Counted from the first letter of the stretch, positions 53,933 to 61,598 are shown. The stretch is 64,000 nucleotides of DNA from CAYQZD01 sp964421875 (GCA_964421875.1 CAYQZD010000002.1:17933-81932); one strand, 5' to 3'. The notes: a model not told the origin generated them from the letters alone. Made by a program: numbers and translations.

Positions 53933-55370
53933 AATATTCATAGCCGTCGATGGATACCGACCTTGCCAGCGGGTCCCAGAAGGGTAGTTTGACCGGTTTA
54001 GTATCCAGCATTTTCAACACATCTTCGTCCAGGTATTTTTTGTCGATGACAATGGAGAAGCCGAAATTCGTGAACCACTCGTCGGTCATCGCGAAGAAGC
54101 CCCCGTCGCCCCGGTCGGAGCCCCAGCTATTCTCCACCTTCCACTTCATAGGCTTGCCATCGACTACATCCACACCCACCAGCGCCATGGAATGGTTGGG
54201 GGCGCTTTCACGGGTGATAATCCAATCGGTTTTATCGAAGGGGAGTTCGACTCCTATCAGCGATTCGTAATCGAACAATCCCAGCGCCAGGTAGCCCTTT
54301 TTACTATCCCGTTGCTGTCCGACATCCACGCTGAATTGCAGCGGGACCGTATCTTGCAGCACTTTAAGGGCGTAATCTTTAATCACCTGCATATCCAGGT
54401 TGAGGAAGGTCCAGTCCATCCCTTCAAGCTGTCCCCGTCCCAGTTTTATCCGGTAGTTTTTATCGTAAGGCTGGCTGGGGCAGTTACAGAGCACCGCGTA
54501 ATTGTTCAAATCCACCCCTACGACCTCATCGTAGAAACTCTTGGGGGTATAGGTTTTCACCGGCTGCTTATTGCCGTCCTTGTCCACATATTTCCATTCG
54601 AATTCGGCGGGCGGTTCCCCCAGCATAAACACCAGGACTCGGTAGATATCTTTCAGCATTTCGATTTTAGCTTTCCGCAGCTTCTTATCGTTGGTTCCTT
54701 TCCGGGTCATTTGCAGCATTTCCGCAGCGTCGGAACGGAGGCGCATTTTCAGGATATTGTTCATTTCACGAGTGGCGGCGCTGTGTTTTGACTCCGGCAT
54801 CGCTTCTTTGGGAATAGCGCCGTATTTTTGCACGCAGTTCGCCGCCATATGCCAGAAACCGCCGTCGGTGATGGGATTCTTGAGCAGCAGCACAAATTCG
54901 CGGTCGTTGTAGCCGTCGGATTTAATCAGCGCATTGCGGTTCATTATGATGTATTCCAGAAAAAGGTTGGCTTTTTCCATCTTATCCCAGAACATGGAGT
55001 AGTTTTCAGAGAACTCGAAATTCTTGAGGTTGAAGTCCTTCACCACCTTCACTCTGAGAATGTTGAAAGCGGCGAAGAGCCAGCATCGCCCCGAACTCTC
55101 CTGGTCGGTTATTTTGAGCGTTTTCAGTTCATCGGAGAAGATGAAATCCATGGAGTTGTAAACCTCGCGGTCTTTTGCTAAATCGCTGAGTTTGTTACCG
55201 CTTAAGGCGTTTAGCGTTGCCCGGTTGCCGGGCGTCATCTTCACCGAGGCTTGAATCTCGGATATCTGCTTGGGGGTCAATATCCCCGCATCGGTTGGTT
55301 TGGAATTTCCCCCCAAAGCCGATACGGCGATTAGAACCAGAAATACAATTGTCGTGAGCGTTTTCTTCAT
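53931..55370 (-). CDS. pepC: Secreted C1 cysteine peptidase (bleomycin hydrolase/PepC type)
   Basis: 479 residues. Sec signal in 1-21 (TTIVFLVLIAVSALGG). The papain-like triad is visible: Cys in ESSGRCWLFAAFN, His in APNHSMALVGVD, Asn in VENSWGSDRGDGGFF. Family C1B enzymes are usually cytosolic hexamers, so export is unusual. AGGGA precedes the ATG, and a strong promoter lies upstream. Confidence 0.92.
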   Translation of the reverse strand: MKKTLTTIVFLVLIAVSALGGNSKPTDAGILTPKQISEIQASVKMTPGNRATLNALSGNKLSDLAKDREVYNSMDFIFSDELKTLKITDQESSGRCWLFAAFNILRVKVVKDFNLKNFEFSENYSMFWDKMEKANLFLEYIIMNRNALIKSDGYNDREFVLLLKNPITDGGFWHMAANCVQKYGAIPKEAMPESKHSAATREMNNILKMRLRSDAAEMLQMTRKGTNDKKLRKAKIEMLKDIYRVLVFMLGEPPAEFEWKYVDKDGNKQPVKTYTPKSFYDEVVGVDLNNYAVLCNCPSQPYDKNYRIKLGRGQLEGMDWTFLNLDMQVIKDYALKVLQDTVPLQFSVDVGQQRDSKKGYLALGLFDYESLIGVELPFDKTDWIITRESAPNHSMALVGVDVVDGKPMKWKVENSWGSDRGDGGFFAMTDEWFTNFGFSIVIDKKYLDEDVLKMLDTKPVKLPFWDPLARSVSIDGYEY

Positions 55371-55434
55371 AATTGAATCCCTAAAATTATGGAGATTATT
55401 TCATAAAAAACAAGAGATAGGTATTTAATCTTAT

Positions 55435-55463
55435 AATATAGTAATTATATGTAATATTGTCAA
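55435..55463 (-). promoter_or_regulatory. Sigma-70-type promoter for the C1 peptidase gene
   Basis: Minus strand: TTGACA (55458-55463), a 17-nt spacer and TATATT (55435-55440). Predicted leader about 58 nt. Confidence 0.65.
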
Positions 55464-55527
55464 ATTAGCGTCCTATTTCCGATTCACATGTTTTTTTTGT
55501 TAGATAATAGCCTATCAATGTATTATG

Positions 55528-55562
55528 TAGGGATTTAGGGTTTATGGTTTTGGGATTAGGAT
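55528..55562. repeat. Degenerate heptamer array
   Basis: Five 7-bp units (TAGGGAT, TTAGGGT, TTATGGT, TTTGGGA, TTAGGAT) in the gap upstream of the peptidase promoter. Confidence 0.6.
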
Positions 55563-55568
55563 TCAAGA

Positions 55569-55622
55569 GTAATGGCAATGAAGGTTAGTTTAAATGTCGG
55601 ATTCAATGACCATCCCGACTCC
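55569..55622. repeat. Family L element, truncated copy 3
   Basis: Matches the first half of the element at 20461 (GAAGGTTAGTTTAAATGTCGG, read in two parts, then CATCCCGACTCC), then stops. Confidence 0.55.
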
Positions 55623-55664
55623 GCTGCGATTAGCGCAGGGTGGAGACAGTTTGTCCGAGAATAT

Positions 55665-55985
55665 GTCATGCTGAGCGAAGCGAAGCATCTACATTTTAGT
55701 AAATCAGGATCATCTGCATTTTAGTTGCATTTATCCAGTATAGATTAAAGCTGGGATATTAGTTCCCTAAAAGCTCACTTGTCATTCCGAGCGAAAGCCG
55801 GAATCCAGTATTTAATCCTGAAGTAGATTTTCCTGGACTCCCGCTTTCGCGGGAGTGACATTGTTTTGAGAATTATTCAGCAGAGCAATGAACACCATCC
55901 GTGAAAGCAAATATTTTGCAACTAATTTAGAGAAGAACCGTAAATCATTTATAAACAAGAGATTTTTCACTTCGTTCAGAATGAC
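55665..55985. repeat. Family H palindrome interrupted by the MITE
   Basis: Left arm 55665-55706 (GTCATGCTGAGCGAAGC...) and right arm 55940-55985 (...CACTTCGTTCAGAATGAC). Removing 55707-55939 and one 8-bp duplicate restores an about 80-bp element like 6206-6288. Confidence 0.8.
55707..55939. mobile_element. MITE copy 2 (233 bp) with perfect 8-bp target duplication
   Basis: Same element as 6519-6750. Left end GGATCATCTGCATTTTAG then TTGCA; right end in reverse complement GGTTCTTCTCTAAATTAG then TTGCA. GTAAATCA occurs directly before (55699-55706) and directly after (55940-55947). The core inverted repeat (GAGCGAAAGCCGGAATCCAG and its partner) is retained. It has no coding capacity. Confidence 0.9.
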
Positions 55986-56030
55986 ATAGCACGAAATTAT
56001 GCATTGTCGGACAGACTGTCCGTACCCGAC

Positions 56031-56082
56031 ACCAAATAATTATTATTATTTAATATGCTGTCGACTGCGGAGAGTCGACAGC
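56031..56082. repeat. AT-rich joint plus TCYCCGCA-loop hairpin
   Basis: Nearly the same as 11488-11536: AT-rich joint, then arms GCTGTCGAC/GTCGACAGC (56057-56082) around TGCGGAGA. Confidence 0.7.
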
Positions 56083-56123
56083 ACATATGTAACACACTCT
56101 TCAAGAACAACTGTATCTAATAG

Positions 56124-56147
56124 AAAAGGCTCCCGATTGCGGGAGCC
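56124..56147 (-). terminator. Terminator of the secreted-protein gene
   Basis: An 8-bp perfect stem GGCTCCCG/CGGGAGCC with a 4-nt loop (56128-56147), followed on the minus strand by TTTTCT. It lies about 30 bp past the sorting-domain stop at 56179, showing that the transcript unit still includes that domain. Confidence 0.75.
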
Positions 56148-56178
56148 CTTGATTACTTTAGTTATTACAGTCGTACAT

Positions 56179-56562
56179 CTACTTTACCAGCAGGAGTTTC
56201 CGGGTGCAGATATTGTTCCCTGCCTGGAGGCGGGCGAAATAGACACCGCTTGAGGCTTTTGAGGCATCCCATACTGCCTGATGCGCTCCGGCGCTCTTAT
56301 ATCCTTCGACCAGGATGCACACTTCCTGCCCGATGATATCGCAAACTGCCATTTTTACATAAGTCGCAGCTTTTAGCTTGTAGCTGAGAGCTGTTGAAGC
56401 GTTGAAGGGATTGGGGGAGGAATTGAGAATTGAGAATTGAGAATTGAGAATTGTGATTTGTGATTTGTGATTTTTCATCTTCGTCCCAGCCGTAGATTTT
56501 CCAGCCTTCGAATCGAGTCGATTCAGATTCGTCCAGCATTTTGGTGAATTCGAATTCATCAT
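56179..56562 (-). pseudogene. Sorting-domain part of the secreted protein, out of frame with its N-terminal part
   Basis: 127 codons in frame 3 bases offset by one from the upstream part. It contains the complete C-terminal domain: SPNPFNASTALSYKL, KMAVCDIIGQEVCILVEGY, GVYFARLQAGN and final KLLLVK. The N-terminal part runs in the other frame through a heptamer array (56421-56469) and ends at 56297. Loss of one 7-bp unit would join them. It has no own start signal. Assembly error, decay or switching are all possible. Confidence 0.75.
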
Positions 56563-57532
56563 GGTGCCACACCGAATCCTGGTAATCCCCTACTTTTCCA
56601 ACATAGTAATAAACTCCCGGCGGCGCATTCCAGGGGACCATCTGGTTGAGCGTCCTGGAGGCCGTCCCGCCGATGGGAAGGCTCAAACCATCACGCCGGA
56701 GGATAGGACCGTAAACCGCTCCATTGGGTAGAATAACTTCGCTCCAAACATCGAAACTAACGGTGTTTGGTATGCTGTTTTCAAGGAAAGCATTGAAGCT
56801 GAAGAGGCCTCCTCCATTGGGGACGATAATGGGGGGATTGATAGGAGTCAGTGTTATCATAACGTTCGCCACTATTCCGGTGACAATTTCGGCATGATAA
56901 CCTTGAAAATTAGTGTAGCTGTTGGTCGCTACCGATCCCGGGGGGAATCCGCCGCAGATATTTCCCGGTATCCCGGTCATCAGGGTTCCGAAACTGCAGG
57001 CGATAGGGGGAGTGGGGCCGCCTCTGGAGTATCCTGCCTGGTCTCCCCAGGATGCTCCGATATAATAGAAACTTCCGGCTTGAAGCTCGAAATTTCGCTC
57101 TCCGGAAGCGAACATTTGGCTGCCGGGAGTGACTGTCACGGTTACGGAATCGACTAAATTGAAACTGCCGGTGGGCCCGCTGGCGCCCTGGAATATGATA
57201 AAACATACCGACATATTACCGGTGGATTCGAGGTAGAACCTATGTTCCCAGAGATTGACCGTGTTGTTGACCTGAAAAATGTTTCCCCGGTCGCGGTTGC
57301 CTCCGGACCAACGGGATGAAGTATTGCCAAATACTTCGACTATGGTGTCGTCGGTGGTATAAGCTCGCGGGAGCACAGCGTCACTAACTGTGCCTGGAAT
57401 ATTCCCGGTTTCGGATCCTATACCGGTGATTTCAATTTCAGCCGGGAGGTAGATTTCGTTTTCGCCGCCGAAAACAATTCCGGCAAGGATTAGAGACAAG
57501 GTCAATATACAGACTGCGACGATTGACTTCAT
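56297..57532 (-). CDS. Secreted protein, N-terminal and middle part, frameshifted before its sorting domain
   Basis: 411 codons. Sec signal in 1-22 (VAVCILTLSLILAGIVFGG). A beta-rich module follows (about 60-220). Residues 233-331 (PPIIVPNGGGLFSFNAFLEN... ending VWHHDEFEF) form a beta-domain also found at 305-405 of the 62280 gene. From about residue 355 the heptamer array is translated (SQIT..NSQFSILNSQF), and the end (residues about 372-411) is out-of-frame translation of the sorting domain. Function unknown. Confidence 0.75.
   Translation of the reverse strand: MKSIVAVCILTLSLILAGIVFGGENEIYLPAEIEITGIGSETGNIPGTVSDAVLPRAYTTDDTIVEVFGNTSSRWSGGNRDRGNIFQVNNTVNLWEHRFYLESTGNMSVCFIIFQGASGPTGSFNLVDSVTVTVTPGSQMFASGERNFELQAGSFYYIGASWGDQAGYSRGGPTPPIACSFGTLMTGIPGNICGGFPPGSVATNSYTNFQGYHAEIVTGIVANVMITLTPINPPIIVPNGGGLFSFNAFLENSIPNTVSFDVWSEVILPNGAVYGPILRRDGLSLPIGGTASRTLNQMVPWNAPPGVYYYVGKVGDYQDSVWHHDEFEFTKMLDESESTRFEGWKIYGWDEDEKSQITNHNSQFSILNSQFLPQSLQRFNSSQLQAKSCDLCKNGSLRYHRAGSVHPGRRI
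56421..56469. repeat. In-gene heptamer array (7 units), frame-determining
   Basis: Four exact AATTGAG units, then AATTGTG, ATTTGTG and ATTTGTG. Seven is not a multiple of three, so gain or loss of units changes the downstream frame, while the array is open in all frames (N-S-Q-F-S-I-L in any phase on the coding strand). Confidence 0.85.
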
Positions 57533-57618
57533 AACGGTTTCTCTCCAATATAGGTTTGATTCCTTAAAAACGGAGGCTGAACATTAAGGTGAAAACTTTT
57601 CAGATATTACTTAATGTA

Positions 57619-57647
57619 CTTATAATAATATATTTTTTGAATGTCAA
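57619..57647 (-). promoter_or_regulatory. Sigma-70-type promoter for the split secreted-protein gene
   Basis: Minus strand: TTGACA (57642-57647), a 17-nt spacer and TATAAG (57619-57624). Leader about 80 nt. Confidence 0.6.
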
Positions 57648-57848
57648 GTATAGGCGACATTATTTTAACATAGCGGGGATTTTCCAAAGTTTTTTTGGAG
57701 TCATCCGGCACATTTCAAGATGGGAGCCGCACCGGAGACCTTCCTGGTTTCTTTAAGAGCGTGTGTTAACTGCCAGCAATTCTGTCAATATGGCGCATTA
57801 TGGCAGGCGATGGTCGAATTTATTCATGTCTTTTATATACACTATAGA

Positions 57849-57865
57849 TTGGCACAAGGTTTGCA
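57849..57865 (+). promoter_or_regulatory. Sigma-54-type (-24/-12) promoter of dnaK
   Basis: TTGGCAC (57849-57855) and TTTGCA (57860-57865), with GG and GC separated by exactly 10 nt, fit the RpoN consensus TGGCAC-N5-TTGCA. The expected start is near 57876, 58 nt before the ATG. No CIRCE element is seen. Confidence 0.6.
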
Positions 57866-57933
57866 ATTAGTGATTGCGATTAGAACTAAAAACAAAACTC
57901 AATTACGATAATTGCGAAAGGAATGTATTTAAG

Positions 57934-59874
57934 ATGGCTAAAATTATAGGTATAGATTTAGGGACTACCAACTCTTGCGTGGCGGTGATGGAGGCCGGTG
58001 AACCGGTAGTAATCCCCAACGCTGAGGGTTCCCGGACCACACCCTCGGTGGTGGCTTTCGCCAAATCCGGCGAGCGTTTGGTGGGAGCTCCCGCTAAGCG
58101 GCAGGCGGTTACCAATCCCGATAAGACCGTCTATTCCATCAAGCGTTTTATGGGGCGCAAGCACCAGGAGGTTGGAACCGAAATCTCCGAAGTGCCCTAT
58201 CAGGTGATTAAAGGCGCCAACGATGTGGCTCGAGTCAAAATCGACGATAAAGAGTATTCACCGCCGGAAATTTCGGCAATGATTCTGCAGAAGATGAAGC
58301 AGGCGGCCGAAGACTATCTGGGTGAAAAGGTAGTCAGCGCAGTCATCACGGTTCCGGCGTATTTCAACGATTCCCAGCGCCAGGCTACCAAGGATGCGGG
58401 CGAAATCTCGGGACTCAAGGTCGAGCGCATCATCAACGAGCCCACCGCCGCCTCATTGGCTTACGGGCTGGATAAGAAGAAGGATGAGAAAATCGCCGTC
58501 TTCGACCTTGGCGGTGGAACCTTCGATATTTCAATCCTCGAAATCGGGGAAGGGGTTTTCGAAGTCCGTTCCACCAACGGCGACACCCACCTTGGCGGAG
58601 ACGATTTCGACCACCGGCTCATCGACTACGCCGCCGACGAGTTCAAGAGGCAGCAGGGTATCGACATCCGCCAGGACCCGATGGCTTTGCAGCGGCTGAA
58701 GGAGGCTTGCGAAAAGGCGAAAATCGAGCTTTCCAGCTCGACTCAAACCCAAATCAACCTCCCCTTCATCACCGCTACAGCGGAAGGTCCCAAGCACCTC
58801 GATATGACTATTACCCGGGCCAAGTTCGAGCAACTGGTGGACGATTTGCTCAAACGCACTGTCGGCCCCTGCAAACAGGCGATGAAGGACGCGAAGCTCT
58901 CCCCCGGCGAAATCGATGAAATCGTCTTAGTCGGAGGCTCCACCCGCATTCCCAAGGTGCAGGAGATGGTGAAGGAACTGTTCGGTAAGGAGCCCCACAA
59001 GGGGGTCAATCCCGATGAAGTGGTGGCTATAGGCGCGGCGATTCAGGGGGGGGTGCTCGCGGGTGATGAAAATCTGCGCGATGTGGTCCTGCTGGATGTT
59101 ACTCCGCTTTCGCTGGGTATCGAGACTTTAGGGGGAGTGATGACCAGGCTTATCGACGCCAACACCACTATTCCGGTCAAGCGCACCGAGGTTTTCTCCA
59201 CCGCCGCTGACAGCCAGACTACGGTTGACATTCACGTCCTTCAGGGCGAGCGGGCGATGTCGATGGACAACAAGACCATCGGACGGTTCCAGCTCGACGG
59301 CATCCCTCCGGCGCCGCGGGGCATTCCGCAAATCGAGGTATCCTTCGATATCGACGCCAACGGCATACTATCGGTCAGCGCCAAGGATAAAGCCACGGGC
59401 AAGGAACAGTCGATCAAGATTCAGGCTTCGTCCGGTCTTTCCAAGGAAGAGGTCGACCGGATGAAAGGCGACGCTAAACAGCATGAAGCCGAGGATAAGA
59501 AACAGCGCGAAGAAGTGGACCTCCGCAACCAGGCAGATTCCCAGGCTTTCCAGTCCGAGAAGCAGATAAAGGAGTTCGCCGACAAGTTAGATGCTGAAAC
59601 CAAAGCGAAGCTGGAAGCCGCCACCGAGCGCTTAAAGCAGGTGAAGGACGGGTCGGACTTGAACGAAATCAAATCCGCTTCCGAAGCTCTGACTCAGATA
59701 TGGAGCGAAGCCTCCTCCAAGATGTACGCCAGCGCTCAAGGCGCAGGCCCCGGAGCGGGCGGACCCGGCGGCGCAGGCGCGGGAGAACAGCAAGCCGAGC
59801 CTGAAACTAGTAAGGGCGGCGGAGAAGACGAGATCGACGCAGAGTATGAAGTGGTGGATGATGATAAGAAGTAA
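57934..59874 (+). CDS. dnaK: Chaperone protein DnaK (Hsp70)
   Basis: 646 residues. It starts with MAKIIGIDLGTTNSCVAV, the standard DnaK N-terminus, and has phosphate loops FDLGGGTFDISILE and VGGSTRIPKVQ, substrate domain VLLDVTPLSLGIET and tail DEIDAEYEVVDDDKK. The frame is open to a weaker start at 57874, but AGGA at 57919-57922 and homology choose 57934. grpE and dnaJ are not adjacent. It is the only gene here with a sigma-54-type promoter. Confidence 0.98.
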   Translation: MAKIIGIDLGTTNSCVAVMEAGEPVVIPNAEGSRTTPSVVAFAKSGERLVGAPAKRQAVTNPDKTVYSIKRFMGRKHQEVGTEISEVPYQVIKGANDVARVKIDDKEYSPPEISAMILQKMKQAAEDYLGEKVVSAVITVPAYFNDSQRQATKDAGEISGLKVERIINEPTAASLAYGLDKKKDEKIAVFDLGGGTFDISILEIGEGVFEVRSTNGDTHLGGDDFDHRLIDYAADEFKRQQGIDIRQDPMALQRLKEACEKAKIELSSSTQTQINLPFITATAEGPKHLDMTITRAKFEQLVDDLLKRTVGPCKQAMKDAKLSPGEIDEIVLVGGSTRIPKVQEMVKELFGKEPHKGVNPDEVVAIGAAIQGGVLAGDENLRDVVLLDVTPLSLGIETLGGVMTRLIDANTTIPVKRTEVFSTAADSQTTVDIHVLQGERAMSMDNKTIGRFQLDGIPPAPRGIPQIEVSFDIDANGILSVSAKDKATGKEQSIKIQASSGLSKEEVDRMKGDAKQHEAEDKKQREEVDLRNQADSQAFQSEKQIKEFADKLDAETKAKLEAATERLKQVKDGSDLNEIKSASEALTQIWSEASSKMYASAQGAGPGAGGPGGAGAGEQQAEPETSKGGGEDEIDAEYEVVDDDKK

Positions 59875-59883
59875 TGCCTCAGT

Positions 59884-60179
59884 GCAGCAGGGTCTCCGAA
59901 CCCTGCTGCGGGGCGATTTAATTGTCGCAGAGTGCGGGGACTCTGCGACACGGTGGTTCCCTGTTACCCGTTGCCAGTTACCGGTTGCCGATAGGGGCGA
60001 ACTGCCGTTCGCCCCTTCGAAGAGGGATTACGGGGTGGGGCGGAATGAATTGTAAATTGGTGGGTTAAAACCCACCCTACGACACATTTATTGCGGGGAT
60101 ACCTCGAATGTAAGGGCGAAGCATTTTATGTTATCAATAAAAATATTAATCACTTGTAAAAAATGCTTCGCCCCTACAA
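59884..60179. repeat. Repeat cluster after dnaK (hairpins, heptamers, F, A, long inverted repeat)
   Basis: Hairpin 59884-59909 (GCAGCAGGG/CCCTGCTGC, loop TCTCCGAA); hairpin 59923-59950 (TGTCGCAGAG/CTCTGCGACA, loop TGCGGGGA); heptamers 59955-59989 (GGTTCCC, TGTTACC, CGTTGCC, AGTTACC, GGTTGCC); family F about 59991-60017; family A inverted 60019-60080; and a 15-bp inverted pair GGGCGAAGCATTTT/AAAATGCTTCGCCC spaced by about 32 nt (60114-60173). No gene in 59875-60234. Confidence 0.7.
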
Positions 60180-60234
60180 ATTTGAAAACGCTGCCTCACA
60201 TCTCCGGCGGCGTTTTTTGTGTGACCAATGAAAA

Positions 60235-61134
60235 ATGACCGGCGATCAATATAAATCCTGCGAACTCTGCCCTAATATGTGCGGAGTAGATAGGACTGCG
60301 GGCGAAACAGGAATCTGCGGAGAAAGCTCGGAATTGAGGATTGCCGCTGAGGTTCCGCATCGCGGTGAAGAGCCGCCGTTGACGGCGCGGGGAGCGGTGG
60401 GGAATATTTTCCTCACCGGGTGCAGTTTGAAATGCGTCTATTGCCAGAACTATCAGGCTTCCCAGGGCGGGGTAGGGGAGGCGGTTTCGCCGGAAGGGCT
60501 CGCCCAGAGGATGATTGAACTGCAGAATGCAGGCTGTTCCGGTATCGGCTGGGTGACTCCGGCGCATCAGATACCTAACCTGTTGATAGCGCATTCGATT
60601 AGCGCGAGATGGGGATTGAAACTCCCGCTGATATACAACACCAACAGCTATGAACGAGTAGAAACTTTGCGCTCACTGGAGGGGGTGGTCGATGTTTATC
60701 TGGCGGATTTGCGGTATTCGGACGATGGGATGGCTAAGCGTTATTCCGGCGCTGATAACTATGTGGAAATTTCCCGGAGCGCTGCGGAGGAGATGTTTCG
60801 GCAGGCTGGTTCTTTCGATGAGGCGGCGCTGCGGGGTTTGGTGGTTCGGGTACTGGTTTTGCCGGAAGATATCGATGGAGTGTGGAAAACGCTGTGTTTC
60901 ATAGCTTTGGAATTGTCGCGGAAGGTTCCGGTGAGCCTGATGAGTCAATACCATCCGGTTCACCGCGCCGGTGAATTCCCGGAAATTAACCGATTCATCA
61001 CCGAAACTGAGTACTACGAGGCGGTCAAGATGGCGCGGAGCCTCGGCTTCGAAACCATCTACATTCAGGAACTGGACCCGCGGAGGCATCTGATGCCGGA
61101 TTTTACGCGGCGGGAGAAGCCGTTTGATGGTTAA
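60235..61134 (+). CDS. Radical SAM protein, pyruvate-formate-lyase-activase-like
   Basis: 299 residues. Radical SAM motif C63-x3-C67-x2-C70 (GCSLKCVYC). Extra N-terminal cysteines Cys9, Cys12, Cys16 and Cys28 (CELCPNMCG...ICGE) may bind a second cluster. This pattern resembles the PflX-like activase group rather than short PflA. A glycyl-radical enzyme substrate is not in the window. The stop is followed at once by an octamer array. Confidence 0.87.
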   Translation: MTGDQYKSCELCPNMCGVDRTAGETGICGESSELRIAAEVPHRGEEPPLTARGAVGNIFLTGCSLKCVYCQNYQASQGGVGEAVSPEGLAQRMIELQNAGCSGIGWVTPAHQIPNLLIAHSISARWGLKLPLIYNTNSYERVETLRSLEGVVDVYLADLRYSDDGMAKRYSGADNYVEISRSAAEEMFRQAGSFDEAALRGLVVRVLVLPEDIDGVWKTLCFIALELSRKVPVSLMSQYHPVHRAGEFPEINRFITETEYYEAVKMARSLGFETIYIQELDPRRHLMPDFTRREKPFDG

Positions 61135-61207
61135 ATGGTGAAACGGTGAAACAGTGAAGTCGTGGAAGGTGGAACTTGCAAACCTGTAAACCTGCTAACT
61201 TGCGAAC
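61128..61207. repeat. Degenerate octamer array (10 units) over a stop codon
   Basis: Ten 8-bp units from TGGTTAAA (containing the TAA of the radical-SAM gene) to TTGCGAAC, ending 9 bp before the next gene. Units drift gradually from GGTGAAAC type to CTTGCAAA type. Confidence 0.75.
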
Positions 61208-61216
61208 TTAAGAAAT

Positions 61217-61474
61217 ATGTCAACACTTGAATGGATAATAGTCGGAGGTGGTATAGCGTTCCCTATTGCTTTCCTGATTTGGTTGGTGGTTAAGCGCAAA
61301 ATGGTGTTCTACAATGTCAGTTTCACCGCGGAGACCGTCTGGAAAAACTTTCAGGGTGCTGGGAAGCAGGGCGCGATGGAATACGTGGACTATTTAAAGG
61401 AAGAGGAGGAGACCGACGAATCGGGTGAGAAGAAGGGGGATGGTGCGGGATTAGCCCCCAATCCTCCGAAATAG
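61217..61474 (+). CDS. Small single-pass membrane protein of unknown function
   Basis: 85 residues. One N-terminal membrane helix (about 6-26, IIVGGGIAFPIAFLIWLVV), then a basic step (KRK) and a soluble charged tail rich in Glu/Gly. No ribosome site. A terminator follows at about 61541-61567. Family unknown. Confidence 0.6.
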   Translation: MSTLEWIIVGGGIAFPIAFLIWLVVKRKMVFYNVSFTAETVWKNFQGAGKQGAMEYVDYLKEEEETDESGEKKGDGAGLAPNPPK

Positions 61475-61540
61475 GGGAGTATATTAAGGCTTTTTATATG
61501 CCGCAGGATTTCCGCGCCCGGCGGTGTTGAATGGATATAA

Positions 61541-61567
61541 GGCGGGTCTGAAAAGGGCTCGCTTTTT
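61541..61567 (+). terminator. Rho-independent terminator
   Basis: GCGGGTCT pairs with GGGCTCGC (G-U pairs included) and is followed by a run of seven T. Confidence 0.6.
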
Positions 61568-61570
61568 TTG

Positions 61571-61598
61571 TTGACATTTAGAAAATTATGGATACAAT
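61571..61598 (+). promoter_or_regulatory. Sigma-70-type promoter for the beta-helix gene
   Basis: TTGACA (61571-61576), a 16-nt spacer and TACAAT (61593-61598), about 120 nt before the start at 61722. Confidence 0.6.

Noticed and set aside
57720..57911. 63-codon frame upstream of dnaK
   Set aside because: It covers the sigma-54-type promoter and lacks a ribosome site or family resemblance.
57874..57933. Upstream in-frame start for dnaK
   Set aside because: The family N-terminus begins at 57934, and the extension would start at or before the predicted transcript start.
57533..57933. CIRCE (HrcA) operator before dnaK
   Set aside because: No TTAGCACTC-N9-GAGTGCTAA-like inverted repeat is seen.
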